Assembly: GCA_023415235.1 (NCBI GenBank)
Contig: JAEZLP010000064.1
Coordinates: 1 to 64,000 of the forward strand
DNA length: 64,000 nucleotides
DNA from: Bacillota bacterium
GTDB taxonomy: Bacteria; Bacillota; Clostridia; Peptostreptococcales; Anaerovoracaceae
Reading direction: 5' to 3'
The notes under the pieces were generated by a model, which did not search any database, was not told the origin of the DNA, and saw only the letters and a list, made by a program, of their open reading frames with translations. The position numbers and the translations under genes were made by a program. Shown here piece by piece: positions 17,574 through 26,351 of the stretch; within the stretch, counting starts at the first letter, position 1, and each line of letters opens with the position of its first letter.

Positions 17574-18488
17574 ATGACTAAGATGAAAGCAGATCTTCTG
17601 CTGCTGCTGATAACTTTGTTCTGGGGTATATCCTACTGGCTCATCGATGTCAGTCTGGCTGAAGTGGGACCCTTTGGATTGAACGCGTTAAGGTTCCTGA
17701 TCGCATTTTTTATTGCAGTTGTTTTCGCATTTCCCAAGCTAAAAACAGTAAGCCGGGAAACCATAAAGTACAGCGCGTTGATCGGTATCGCGCTGCTGTT
17801 CGTCTATATCGGGGCAACCTTCGGGGTTATGTATACCTCCCTGTCCAATGCAGGATTTCTCTGCGCGCTTACCGTAGTGATCACTCCGATTTTGGCATTT
17901 GTTGTCTCGAAGCAGAAGCCGGACAAAAAGCTTGCGGTGGTGGTCGTCATGTGCGTGATCGGGATTGCCCTGTTGACCCTGAAGGAAAACCTGAGGCCCG
18001 CCTTGGGGGATATCTTATGCATTATGGCGGCATTTGCCTATGCAGTGGACCTGCTGTTGACGGAAGCTGCCGTGGGAAAGGAGAAGGTGAACGCCTTCCA
18101 GCTGGGCGTATTTCAGCTGGGATTTACGGGACTTTTCAACCTGATCCTTGCATTCCTTGTGGAAACTCCGGCGCTGCCCCAAAGCCCGAAGGTTTGGACC
18201 GCAGTTTTGTTTCTGGCAATTTTTTGCACTGGAGCGGCATTTATTATTCAGGCGATTGCCCAGCAGTATACCAGCGCTTCCCATGTGGGCGTCATTTTTT
18301 CCCTTGAACCGGTATTTGCCGGAATTGTCGCATTTTTTCTGGCCAACGAAATTCTCTCCGCGCGCGCTTATGTCGGCGCTGTGCTTCTGGTCTTAAGTCT
18401 GTTCGTCATGGAATTGGATATTTTTAGACTTGTAACTAGTTTCAGAAATGTGATACAATCGATTCAGAACGGTACCCGAAAAGACTGA
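17574..18488 (+). CDS. EamA-family (DMT superfamily) metabolite transporter
   Basis: A 304-residue protein with about ten hydrophobic segments arranged as two EamA repeats (roughly 5-140 and 150-285). Typical features are LLLLITLFWGISYWLIDVSL at the N terminus, FIAVVFAFPKL, and the second-repeat motif SLEPVFAGIVAFFLANEIL. Members export amino acids, nucleosides or other metabolites, and the substrate here cannot be told. GGAG stands 8 bases before the ATG. It may be cotranscribed with comEC-holA. Confidence 0.85.
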   Translation: MTKMKADLLLLLITLFWGISYWLIDVSLAEVGPFGLNALRFLIAFFIAVVFAFPKLKTVSRETIKYSALIGIALLFVYIGATFGVMYTSLSNAGFLCALTVVITPILAFVVSKQKPDKKLAVVVVMCVIGIALLTLKENLRPALGDILCIMAAFAYAVDLLLTEAAVGKEKVNAFQLGVFQLGFTGLFNLILAFLVETPALPQSPKVWTAVLFLAIFCTGAAFIIQAIAQQYTSASHVGVIFSLEPVFAGIVAFFLANEILSARAYVGAVLLVLSLFVMELDIFRLVTSFRNVIQSIQNGTRKD

Positions 18489-18521
18489 AAATTGCAACTT
18501 CGGTTTTTTTGGCAAAAAAAG

Positions 18522-18573
18522 ACATACCACCCTTGAAAATGAATTGTTTTTCCTTGGGTTGGTATGTTATATT
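18522..18573 (+). promoter_or_regulatory. Promoter and overlapping inverted repeat before the NuoEF/NuoG-GltD operon
   Basis: A possible promoter is TTGTTT at 18544-18549 with TATATT at 18568-18573 (18-base spacer). An inverted repeat (ACATACCACCC at 18522-18532 and GGGTTGGTATGT at 18556-18567, one bulged base) overlaps its spacer and abuts the -10. No T run follows, so this looks like an operator rather than a terminator. The regulator is unknown. Confidence 0.45.
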
Positions 18574-18638
18574 GGTGTTGTTGTATGAATTTATGCGAAT
18601 GACATCAAACCGAATTAGTATTATGGGAGGAAAAAAAA

Positions 18639-19157
18639 ATGACTTGTAAAAACAGTGATTGCCAATGTAATTGCAATGCACCTGACTTTACAGAACTTGC
18701 TCCGGTAATGGAAAAATATGCCAAAACGCCTGGCAGTCTCATTACGATTCTGCAGAAGGCCCAGGATATCTATGGCTATCTTTCCATGGACGCCATCAAT
18801 TACATATCCGAGCAGACCGGAATCAAGCCTGCCAAGATTTATGGCGTTGCTACATTCTACTCTCAGTTCAGACTGAAGCCAATCGGAAAGTATCTTATCA
18901 TGCTGTGCAAAGGTACTGCCTGCCACGTAAACGGAGCAGATATGATTGAAGAAGCAATTTGCGAGGAATTAAATATCCGCGACGGGGAAACCACGGAGGA
19001 CGGACTCTTTACACTGAACAATGTGGCCTGTCTTGGCTGCTGCAGTTTGGCTCCTGTCATGATGATCAAAAGCGTTTCCGGCGAAGAGACTTACGGAAAT
19101 CTGACGAAGGACAGCGTAAAGAAGGCTCTTGCTGAGATTAGAGCAAGAGAAGCGTAG
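18639..19157 (+). CDS. NuoE/HndA-like [2Fe-2S] subunit of a soluble NAD(P)H-linked complex
   Basis: A 172-residue thioredoxin-fold [2Fe-2S] protein like NuoE, HydC or HndA. The cluster ligands fit C90-x4-C95 and C131-x3-C135 in LCKGTACHVNGAD and VACLGCCSLAPV. ATFYSQFRLKPIGKY is the family's conserved helix. An extra Cys-rich N terminus (C3, C8, C10, C12) is unusual and could hold another cluster. It is the first gene of a three-gene operon with the NuoF-like and giant fusion genes, with GGGAGG before the ATG. It would pass electrons within the complex. It could equally be called HydC-like or, by operon context, StnC-like. Confidence 0.88.
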   Translation: MTCKNSDCQCNCNAPDFTELAPVMEKYAKTPGSLITILQKAQDIYGYLSMDAINYISEQTGIKPAKIYGVATFYSQFRLKPIGKYLIMLCKGTACHVNGADMIEEAICEELNIRDGETTEDGLFTLNNVACLGCCSLAPVMMIKSVSGEETYGNLTKDSVKKALAEIRAREA

Positions 19158-19172
19158 GAGGTGAAAAATAGT

Positions 19173-20921
19173 ATGAAGGTTGTTGTAGGACAAGGTAGCT
19201 GCGGAATAGCTACAGGCGCAAAAAAGACTGCTGCAGAATTTGAAAAGCAGATCAAAGCAAAAGGCCTCAATATTCCGGTTGACATCACCGGATGTGTCGG
19301 AACCTGCTATTTGGAACCGATCGTTGACGTATATGACGACAATGGCGGATTGACAAGATATGTCAAGGTCCAGCCTGAAAAAGTTAATGAAATCGTGGAA
19401 CAGCACCTGATCGGCGGTAAAGTCGCCGAAGGACAGGAAATCTCAGACGTTGACAAGACGTTTATCGATAAGCAGCAGAGAATCGTTCTCAGAAACTGCG
19501 GTATTATCAATCCTGAAAACATTGACGAGTACATAGCAAAAGGCGGATATGAGGCAACAAAAAAAGCTGTGACCTCTATGACTCAGGATGAGGTAATCGA
19601 AGAGATCAAAATTTCCGGTTTAAGAGGAAGAGGCGGCGCCGGATTCCCGACCTGGTTCAAGTGGAATGCTGCAAAGTCCAACCAAGGTAAAGACAAATAT
19701 ATGGTATGTAATGCTGACGAAGGAGACCCGGGCGCATTCATGGATCGAAGCGTTCTGGAAGGAGATCCTCATTCCCTCATCGAAGGCATGATCATCGGCG
19801 GATATGCCATGGGCGCAACTGAAGGCGTAATCTACGTTCGTGCGGAATACCCGCTGGCAATTCACAGACTGGAAATCGCAATGGCCCAGGCTAGAGAAAA
19901 AGGTTTCCTGGGCAAGAATATATTCGGATCGGGCTTTAGCTTTGATATCAGAATCAAAGCCGGCGCCGGAGCTTTCGTATGCGGCGAGGAAACCGCTCTG
20001 ATCGCTTCTCTGGAAGGCGAAAGAGGTATGCCGAGACTGAAGCCCCCGTTCCCTGCTCAGAAGGGATACTGGCAGAAACCAACCAATATCAATAACGTAG
20101 AAACCTTTGCCAACGTTCCTTGGATCATTTCCAACGGCGGAGCTGCGTTTGCCGCTTTCGGAACCGAAAAGAGCAAAGGGTCCAAAGTTTTCGCCCTTGC
20201 CGGAAAGATCAAGAAAGGCGGACTTGTTGAGGTTCCTATGGGAATTTCACTCAGAGACGTTATCTATGGAATCGGCGATGGGATCAAGAACGACAAGGAA
20301 TTCAAGGCAGTACAGATGGGCGGACCGTCCGGCGGCTGTATTCCTGCGTCCCTCATCGATACCCCTGTTGATTATGAAAATATCACCAAGACCGGCGCGA
20401 TCGTCGGATCCGGCGGTATGATCGTAATGGACGAAACCACCTGTATGGTTGACATGGCAAGATACTTCCTGGATTTCACAAGGAAAGAATCCTGCGGAAA
20501 GTGCAACTACTGCCGTGTGGGCACAAAGAGAATGCTTGAGATCCTCGAAAGGATCACCATCGGTGAAGGAAAAGACGGAGACATCGAACTGCTGGAAGAA
20601 CTCGCAGAAAAGATCAAGGACGGTTCCATGTGCCAGCTCGGCGGAACGGCTCCGAATCCGGTACTCACCACACTCAAGTATTTCAGAAACGAATACGAAG
20701 ATCACATTTACAAGAAAAAGTGTACTGCTCACTCATGTAAAGCACTGCTTACCTTCACCATTACGGACAAATGTACCGGCTGTACTCTGTGCGCAAGAAA
20801 ATGTCCGGTCAACGCCATCAGGGGCGAACTGAAGAAGCAGCATGAGATCGATCAGAATGTTTGCATCAAGTGCGGAAAATGCGAGGAAACTTGCAAATTC
20901 AACGCAATCTTAAGAGACTAG
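19173..20921 (+). CDS. NuoF/HydB-like NADH-binding flavoprotein subunit
   Basis: A 582-residue NAD(H)-binding subunit. From the N terminus: a thioredoxin-like [2Fe-2S] domain (C10 and GCVGTCYLEP), the FMN/NADH domain (GLRGRGGAGFPTWFKW at ~150-165 and CNADEGDPGAFMDR at ~175-190), and an SLBB region. The NuoF 4Fe-4S motif ESCGKCNYCRVGTKRM (~433-448) follows. A C-terminal 2[4Fe-4S] ferredoxin (CTGCTLCARKCP and CIKCGKCEETCK) completes it. This is the layout of HydB and HndC rather than respiratory NuoF. The start is ATG 19173. The GTG at 19161 lies inside the AGGAGG site and is rejected. It probably carries the FMN at which NADH exchanges electrons. Confidence 0.92.
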   Translation: MKVVVGQGSCGIATGAKKTAAEFEKQIKAKGLNIPVDITGCVGTCYLEPIVDVYDDNGGLTRYVKVQPEKVNEIVEQHLIGGKVAEGQEISDVDKTFIDKQQRIVLRNCGIINPENIDEYIAKGGYEATKKAVTSMTQDEVIEEIKISGLRGRGGAGFPTWFKWNAAKSNQGKDKYMVCNADEGDPGAFMDRSVLEGDPHSLIEGMIIGGYAMGATEGVIYVRAEYPLAIHRLEIAMAQAREKGFLGKNIFGSGFSFDIRIKAGAGAFVCGEETALIASLEGERGMPRLKPPFPAQKGYWQKPTNINNVETFANVPWIISNGGAAFAAFGTEKSKGSKVFALAGKIKKGGLVEVPMGISLRDVIYGIGDGIKNDKEFKAVQMGGPSGGCIPASLIDTPVDYENITKTGAIVGSGGMIVMDETTCMVDMARYFLDFTRKESCGKCNYCRVGTKRMLEILERITIGEGKDGDIELLEELAEKIKDGSMCQLGGTAPNPVLTTLKYFRNEYEDHIYKKKCTAHSCKALLTFTITDKCTGCTLCARKCPVNAIRGELKKQHEIDQNVCIKCGKCEETCKFNAILRD

Positions 20922-20939
20922 GGGAGAGAGGTGAGCAAG

Positions 20940-23900
20940 ATGAAAAAATATAGATTGAATATTGACGGAAAAGAAGTCTTTGGACTTCCCGGTCAGACCA
21001 TCCTGGATGTCGCCAAAGAAAACGACATTTATATTCCAACTCTCTGCTTTGATGAAAGAACTGAGATTTATGGTGCCTGTGGAATTTGTGTCGTCGAGGT
21101 GGAAGGCAATCCCAAAATGGTGAAGGCCTGCGCGACGGAAATTGCTCCAAATATGATCATTAAGACTTCCACAGAGAGGGTAGTGGAATCCAGAAAAACA
21201 AATCTGGAGCTGCTGCTCTCCAACCATGTGGGGGACTGCAGACCGCCCTGCGTGCTGGCTTGTCCTGCAAACACAGATTGTCAGGGATATGTAGGCCTCA
21301 TTGCAAATGGAGAATACGGAAAGGCCCTCGAACTGATCAAGAATAAAATTCCGCTTCCCGGAGCGATCGGAAGGGTTTGTCCGCATCCTTGCGAAGACAA
21401 CTGCAGAAGAAAGCTTATCGATGAGCCTATTTCCATTGCATGGCTGAAGAGATTCGCAGCAGACGTGGATCTGGCCGGCGACGATCCCTTCATGCCGGAT
21501 ATCGAGCCGGCAACAGGCAAATCCATAGCCATCATCGGCGGAGGCCCCTTGGGTTTATCTGCTGCATACTTCCTCAGAGTGAAGGGACACGACGTCACCA
21601 TCTTCGAGGCAATGCCAAAGCTGGGCGGAATGCTCAGATACGGAATTCCGGAATACAGACTTCCGAAAGAAGAGCTGGATGAAGAAATATACCTCATCGA
21701 AAAGATGGGAGTGACCATGGTACCGAATACCAAGGTTGGAGTGGATATTTCCTTTGAATCGATCAGAAAAGATTTCGACGCGGTGCTGGTGGGAATCGGC
21801 GCATGGGTATCCACCGGAGTTGGCTGCAAGGGAGAGGATGCAGACGGTGTAATCGGCGGTATCGATTTCCTGAGAAAGGTGGTCAGAAACGAAGAAATCA
21901 AGCTGGGTGAAAATGTGGCCATCGTCGGCGGCGGAAACACAGCAATGGACGCATGCAGAACAGCGGTACGACTTGGCGCTAAGAAAGTCTACAATATTTA
22001 CAGACGTACAAAAGACGAAATGCCGGCTGATATGGTGGAAATCGTAGAAGCGGAAGAAGAAGGCGTAATCTTCAAGAATCTGACCAATCCGATCGAAGTG
22101 ATCAAGGATGAAAACGGACATGTGAAGCAGGTTCTGCTCCAGGTTATGGAGCTTGGAGAACCGGATGCAAGCGGAAGAAGAGCTCCGAAGCCTGTGGAAG
22201 GCAAAACAGAGACTCTGGACATCGACACGATGATTCTTGCAATCGGGCAGGCTGTTGATCCGAAGGGCTTTGAAGGTCTGGATTTTACCAGGAAAAACGG
22301 TATCGCATACGATCCCGACACCTTCATGACAAGCATGGAAGGCGTATTTGCAGGCGGCGACTGTGGAAACGACAAGATTTCCATCGCCATCGAAGCAATC
22401 GCAGATGCGCGGAAGGCTTCCGAGATCATCGACGCATATCTTGCGGGAGAATCCGTCAAATATGAGAAGCCATATGTTGTGGAACGTCACGATATTACGG
22501 AAAAAACCTTCGAGGACAGAGAAAGACAGTGCAGACCGAAGATGGACCATCTCCATGCTGCAGAAAGAAAAGACAACTTTACCGAGGTCGTATTCGGCTA
22601 TGACGAAGAGCAGGCTGTTGCAGATGCAAAAAGATGTCTGGAATGCGGCTGTCACGACTACTTCGAATGCAAGCTGATCGACTATGCAAATGAATATAAA
22701 GTTAAACCAGATCGCCTTGCCGGCGACGTGAACAAGATCGAGTTTGAAGACAACCATCCGTTCATTGTAAGAGATCCCAACAAGTGTATCCTCTGCGGAT
22801 TATGTGTTCGCGTCTGCGACGAAGTCATGGGAGTCGGAGCGTTGGGTCTGGTACATAGAGGCTTTGACACCGTTGTGAAACCGACTCTTGAAAAACCGCT
22901 GGTGGAATCCGGATGCGTATCCTGCGGCCAATGCGTCAACGTTTGTCCGACAGGCGCGCTCGGAGAAAGACTGACCATCAAGAAATCCGTTCCTCTGGAT
23001 ACGGAACAGACCGATACGACCTGTTCCTACTGCTCCGTTGGATGCAGCCTGCATCTGGAAACATATGGAGACATGCTGGTAAAGGCTGTTCCCGACAAGG
23101 AAGGAGCCGTAAACAGAGGTCTTCTCTGCGGAAAGGGCAAATTCGGATTTGACTGCTCCGTTTTGGATGGCAAGCTACTGGATCCGATGATCAAGAAGGA
23201 AAACGGACTGGAAGAAGCAGATTATCACGAAGCATTCGTACTTACGGCAAAGAAGGCACAGTCCATTGGAGCCAAGTACGGAAAAGATGCGGTTGCTGTG
23301 GCAATTTCGGACAGATATACAAATGAGGAAGCCTACGCCATCAAGAAGTTTGCAGACGCTATCGGTGCGAAAACCCTCTGCTTCAATAACAGAAGAAACG
23401 GTGCTGCCGAGGTTCTGGGCTTCGATGCTTCTCCAAACACCATCGATGAGCTTCTGGCAACGGAGGTAATTCTGGTGACTGGATTTAACACAGCGCTTAA
23501 CCCGGTTATTCAGTTGAAACTGAAACAGGCTGCGGAAGCAGGCGCTAAGGTAGTTCTGATCAATCCTTTGGGATATGAACAGCACTTTGAGTTCGCATCA
23601 AAGGTTCTCTATGTGAAGAACGACGTTGCTTTCCTGAAGGAAGTAGCAAAAGCGCTTCTGGATATGGGCAAGACAGCAAAGGCCGAAGGCTTTGATGAAT
23701 TTGCCGCCAGCCTCTCCAGGATTGCTGCCGGAGACGACGCCAAAGCGGTTGCTGAGCTTTATGGAAACGCGAAGAAAGCAATGATCGTATACCAGCAGAA
23801 CTTCGTCACAACGGACGCTGCAGCGCTGATTGCCGACATCGCCGTGATATCCGGTCACATCGGAGCGCCGAGGGACGGCATCCTGATCGTCAAGGCGAAG

Positions 23901-24434
23901 AACAACAGTCAGGGTCTGATCGATCTGGGAATCAGAGCCGGCGCGGAAGCGATGGACGGAGTGAAAGCTCTGCTCGTATTCGGCGAAGACGTGAAGGCTG
24001 ACCTGTCCGGACTGGAATTCCTCATGGTATCCGATACCCATATGACAGAAACAGCAAAGAAAGCGGACGTAATTCTGCCGGGAACTGGATTCGCTTCCAC
24101 GGATGGAACCTACACCAATACGGAAAGAAGACTCCTGCCGGTACGACAGGCAATCAACGAGGATGTTTCCTTCAATAACTGGGAAATCGCCGCAGAGCTG
24201 GCCCATGTGTTTGAAGTGGAAATGCCTTTCGACGATACCTATGATATTTCCGTCGAAATGGACGATCAGCTCTACAAGTACAAGTACGCTGAAATGGGTG
24301 AGGTATTCGGAGGCGTTCTCGCTCCTGAAAGAGCGTCCCTGAAGGTTGTCGGCGACGCAGCATTCGTCGATCCGATGGCTTCCACAGACAATCTGATGAA
24401 TGTGATTTCACAGAGACTGCCGAAACCCGTATAG
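20940..24434 (+). CDS. Giant NuoG-like/GltD(NfnB)-like fusion subunit of a probable electron-bifurcating transhydrogenase
   Basis: A 1164-residue iron-sulfur flavoprotein. Domains in order are a [2Fe-2S] ferredoxin (C36, C47, C50, C64), GltD-type 4Fe-4S motifs (~100-157), and a GltD/NfnB FAD-NAD(P) module with GGGPLGLSAA (~200) and VAIVGGGNTAMDA (~327). A 2[4Fe-4S] ferredoxin (~616-669) and a molybdopterin-oxidoreductase-like module (CSYCSVGC at ~695 to the end) follow. The last module lacks the Cys/Sec molybdenum ligand region of formate dehydrogenases, so it is probably Mo-free like NuoG. With the NuoE- and NuoF-like genes this matches my memory of StnABC of Sporomusa, which links NADH, NADPH and ferredoxin. 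The start is ATG 20940 after GAGAGGTGA. A formate dehydrogenase-like label would be misleading. Confidence 0.85.
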   Translation: MKKYRLNIDGKEVFGLPGQTILDVAKENDIYIPTLCFDERTEIYGACGICVVEVEGNPKMVKACATEIAPNMIIKTSTERVVESRKTNLELLLSNHVGDCRPPCVLACPANTDCQGYVGLIANGEYGKALELIKNKIPLPGAIGRVCPHPCEDNCRRKLIDEPISIAWLKRFAADVDLAGDDPFMPDIEPATGKSIAIIGGGPLGLSAAYFLRVKGHDVTIFEAMPKLGGMLRYGIPEYRLPKEELDEEIYLIEKMGVTMVPNTKVGVDISFESIRKDFDAVLVGIGAWVSTGVGCKGEDADGVIGGIDFLRKVVRNEEIKLGENVAIVGGGNTAMDACRTAVRLGAKKVYNIYRRTKDEMPADMVEIVEAEEEGVIFKNLTNPIEVIKDENGHVKQVLLQVMELGEPDASGRRAPKPVEGKTETLDIDTMILAIGQAVDPKGFEGLDFTRKNGIAYDPDTFMTSMEGVFAGGDCGNDKISIAIEAIADARKASEIIDAYLAGESVKYEKPYVVERHDITEKTFEDRERQCRPKMDHLHAAERKDNFTEVVFGYDEEQAVADAKRCLECGCHDYFECKLIDYANEYKVKPDRLAGDVNKIEFEDNHPFIVRDPNKCILCGLCVRVCDEVMGVGALGLVHRGFDTVVKPTLEKPLVESGCVSCGQCVNVCPTGALGERLTIKKSVPLDTEQTDTTCSYCSVGCSLHLETYGDMLVKAVPDKEGAVNRGLLCGKGKFGFDCSVLDGKLLDPMIKKENGLEEADYHEAFVLTAKKAQSIGAKYGKDAVAVAISDRYTNEEAYAIKKFADAIGAKTLCFNNRRNGAAEVLGFDASPNTIDELLATEVILVTGFNTALNPVIQLKLKQAAEAGAKVVLINPLGYEQHFEFASKVLYVKNDVAFLKEVAKALLDMGKTAKAEGFDEFAASLSRIAAGDDAKAVAELYGNAKKAMIVYQQNFVTTDAAALIADIAVISGHIGAPRDGILIVKAKNNSQGLIDLGIRAGAEAMDGVKALLVFGEDVKADLSGLEFLMVSDTHMTETAKKADVILPGTGFASTDGTYTNTERRLLPVRQAINEDVSFNNWEIAAELAHVFEVEMPFDDTYDISVEMDDQLYKYKYAEMGEVFGGVLAPERASLKVVGDAAFVDPMASTDNLMNVISQRLPKPV

Positions 24435-24461
24435 TTTGATTTAAATATAACAAAGATAACG

Positions 24462-24495
24462 AAAGGATGCGGATGACTCCGCATCCTTTGTTTTA
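24462..24495 (+). terminator. Terminator of the NuoEF/NuoG-GltD operon
   Basis: A perfect 12-bp stem (24462-24473 with 24478-24489), a 4-base loop, and a T-rich tail. It separates this operon from the CoA-transferase gene. Confidence 0.9.
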
Positions 24496-24535
24496 ATTTT
24501 CAGTCTATTTGCAATGTATACAATGGTTTCTTATA

Positions 24536-24564
24536 TTGACAAAATAATAACGAAATGATAACAT
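24536..24564 (+). promoter_or_regulatory. Candidate sigma-A promoter of the CoA-transferase gene
   Basis: A perfect TTGACA at 24536-24541, 17 bases, then TAACAT at 24559-24564 inside TGATAACAT. It leaves a 150-base leader before the ATG at 24716. I see no strong structure in that leader. Confidence 0.5.
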
Positions 24565-24715
24565 GAATACCGTGGCCGGAAGGACGGAAAAATGGTTGAA
24601 AAAAGGGTTTTTATAAAAGGAATAACCCTTAAAATCAAAGTAAATTCTAAGAGAAATAAAACCACTCACGTTAACTTATTGCTGTTACATTAAATATATA
24701 TTGGAGGAACCCCAT

Positions 24716-26266
24716 ATGAGAAACATGAAGGTCATGACTGCCGAAGAGGTGGCAAATTTTGTAGAAGATGGAATGACAGTGGCATCCAGCGGATTTGTTG
24801 GAAGTGCAATTCCGGAATCCTTGACAAAAGCATTGGAAAAAAGATTTTTAGAAACCGGATCACCGAAGAACCTGACCTACTTTTATGCAGCGGCTCAGGG
24901 AAACAGGGACGGAAGAGGTGCAGACCACTTTGCACATAAAGGAATGACCAAGCGGGTTATCGCCGGACATTACAATACGGCTCCGACTCTTGGAAAATGC
25001 ATTCTCAACAATGAAATTGAAGGATACAATCTTCCTCAGGGAACGCTGTCCCAGCTTTGCAGGGATATTGCTGCCAAAAAGATCGGTACCATCACACATG
25101 TGGGCCTGAACACCTTTGTGGACCCGAGAAAGCAGGGCGGAAAGCTGAATGACATCACAAAGGAAGATATCGTGGAAGTCGTTGAGATTCTGGGAGAAGA
25201 GAAGCTTTTATACAAAGCATTCCCGATCCATATTGCATTTCTCAGAGGTTCTTACGCCGACGAGCTTGGCAACGTAACAATGGAAAGAGAAGTAGGAACC
25301 CATGAGGTAACCGCCCTTGCCCAGGCTGCAAGAAACTGCGGCGGAAAAGTTTTCGTTCAAGTGGAGAGAATCGTAAAGGCCGGTACTTTGGATCCACGAC
25401 TCGTAAAAATTCCGAGAATCTATGTGGACGGACTGGTTATTTCCGAACCATATGATCACCAGCAGTCCTTCGATCATGAATATGATCCATCTCTCTGCGG
25501 TGAAATCACCGTACCGGTGGACAGCCTTGAGGCTCCGCCGATGAGTGCGAAAAAGGTCATCGGTCGCAGAGCCGCCATGGAGCTTCGGGAGAATACCGTG
25601 GTCAACCTCGGAATCGGAATTCCTGAGTATATCTCCGCGGTTGCCAACGAAGAGGGGATCGGAGATTATATGACGCTGACTGTTGAAGCGGGACCCATAG
25701 GCGGCGTTCCATGCGGTGGTTCCCAGTTCGGCGCTTCGGTCAATCCGGAGTGTATTCTGGATCAGCACGTTCAATTCGACTTTTATGACGGCGGCGGTGT
25801 GGACCTTGCATTTTTAGGTCTCGCTCAGGCCGATAAACAGGGAAATATCAATGTAAGCAAATTTGGTCCGAGAATCGCAGGATGCGGTGGATTTATCAAT
25901 ATTACACAGAATGCGAAAAAGGTATTCTACTGCGGAACCTTTACCGCCGGCGGACTGAAAACGGACATTCGTGACGGTGAAATCAAGATCCTTCAGGAAG
26001 GAACCGAGAAGAAATTTATCGACGAGGTGGAACAGATCACCTTTAGCGGAGAGTATGCAGCGAAAATTGGACAGCCGGTTATGTACATTACGGAAAGAGC
26101 TGTATTTGAATTGAGAAAGGACGGAGTATATCTCACAGAGATCGCTCCCGGAATCGATCTTCAGACACAGGTTCTGGATCTGATGGACTTCAAGCCAAAG
26201 ATGGATGGGGTACCAAAGCTGATGGACAGACGTATCTTCTGTGATGAACCGATGGGATTGAAATAA
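24716..26266 (+). CDS. Family I acyl-CoA:acetate CoA-transferase (propionate CoA-transferase type)
   Basis: A 516-residue CoA-transferase in which the alpha and beta halves are fused, as in propionate CoA-transferase and YdiF. The N-terminal half begins VMTAEEVANFVEDGMTVASSGFVGS. The catalytic Glu that forms the CoA thioester is E324 in LTVEAGPIGGVP, preceded by VNLGIGIPEYIS. Such enzymes move CoA among acetate, propionate, butyrate and related acids, and here it may release butyrate or activate a fermentation substrate. The start is ATG 24716, 8 bases after GGAGG. An in-frame TTG at 24701 overlaps that site. It is single and flanked by terminators. Exact substrates cannot be read from sequence. 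Confidence 0.88.
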   Translation: MRNMKVMTAEEVANFVEDGMTVASSGFVGSAIPESLTKALEKRFLETGSPKNLTYFYAAAQGNRDGRGADHFAHKGMTKRVIAGHYNTAPTLGKCILNNEIEGYNLPQGTLSQLCRDIAAKKIGTITHVGLNTFVDPRKQGGKLNDITKEDIVEVVEILGEEKLLYKAFPIHIAFLRGSYADELGNVTMEREVGTHEVTALAQAARNCGGKVFVQVERIVKAGTLDPRLVKIPRIYVDGLVISEPYDHQQSFDHEYDPSLCGEITVPVDSLEAPPMSAKKVIGRRAAMELRENTVVNLGIGIPEYISAVANEEGIGDYMTLTVEAGPIGGVPCGGSQFGASVNPECILDQHVQFDFYDGGGVDLAFLGLAQADKQGNINVSKFGPRIAGCGGFINITQNAKKVFYCGTFTAGGLKTDIRDGEIKILQEGTEKKFIDEVEQITFSGEYAAKIGQPVMYITERAVFELRKDGVYLTEIAPGIDLQTQVLDLMDFKPKMDGVPKLMDRRIFCDEPMGLK

Positions 26267-26280
26267 ACCAGAGAGGGAGA

Positions 26281-26305
26281 AAGAGAGCCAAAGGGCTCTC
26301 TTTCT
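26281..26305 (+). terminator. Terminator of the CoA-transferase gene
   Basis: A 9-bp stem (26281-26289 with 26294-26302), 4-base loop and a T-rich tail. Confidence 0.75.
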
Positions 26306-26315
26306 TCTTGCTGAA

Positions 26316-26342
26316 AAAAATGCACCCATTGGGTGCATTTTT
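26316..26342. terminator. Bidirectional terminator between converging genes
   Basis: A 12-bp stem (26316-26327 with 26331-26342) with a 3-base loop, A run on the left and T run on the right. It can end the CoA-transferase transcript on + and the crotonase transcript on -. Confidence 0.85.
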
Positions 26343-26351
26343 CGTAGGGCT

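Noticed and set aside
21555..22757. A 400-codon open frame on the minus strand
   Set aside because: It lies wholly antisense inside the NuoG-GltD fusion gene, whose + frame has full domain motifs. The antisense product has no recognisable domain and is a codon-bias shadow.
20940..24434. Calling the giant fusion a molybdenum formate dehydrogenase
   Set aside because: The Fe4S4 start of that module is present, but the Cys/Sec ligand segment typical of formate dehydrogenases is missing, and the GltD module and partners point to a transhydrogenase.
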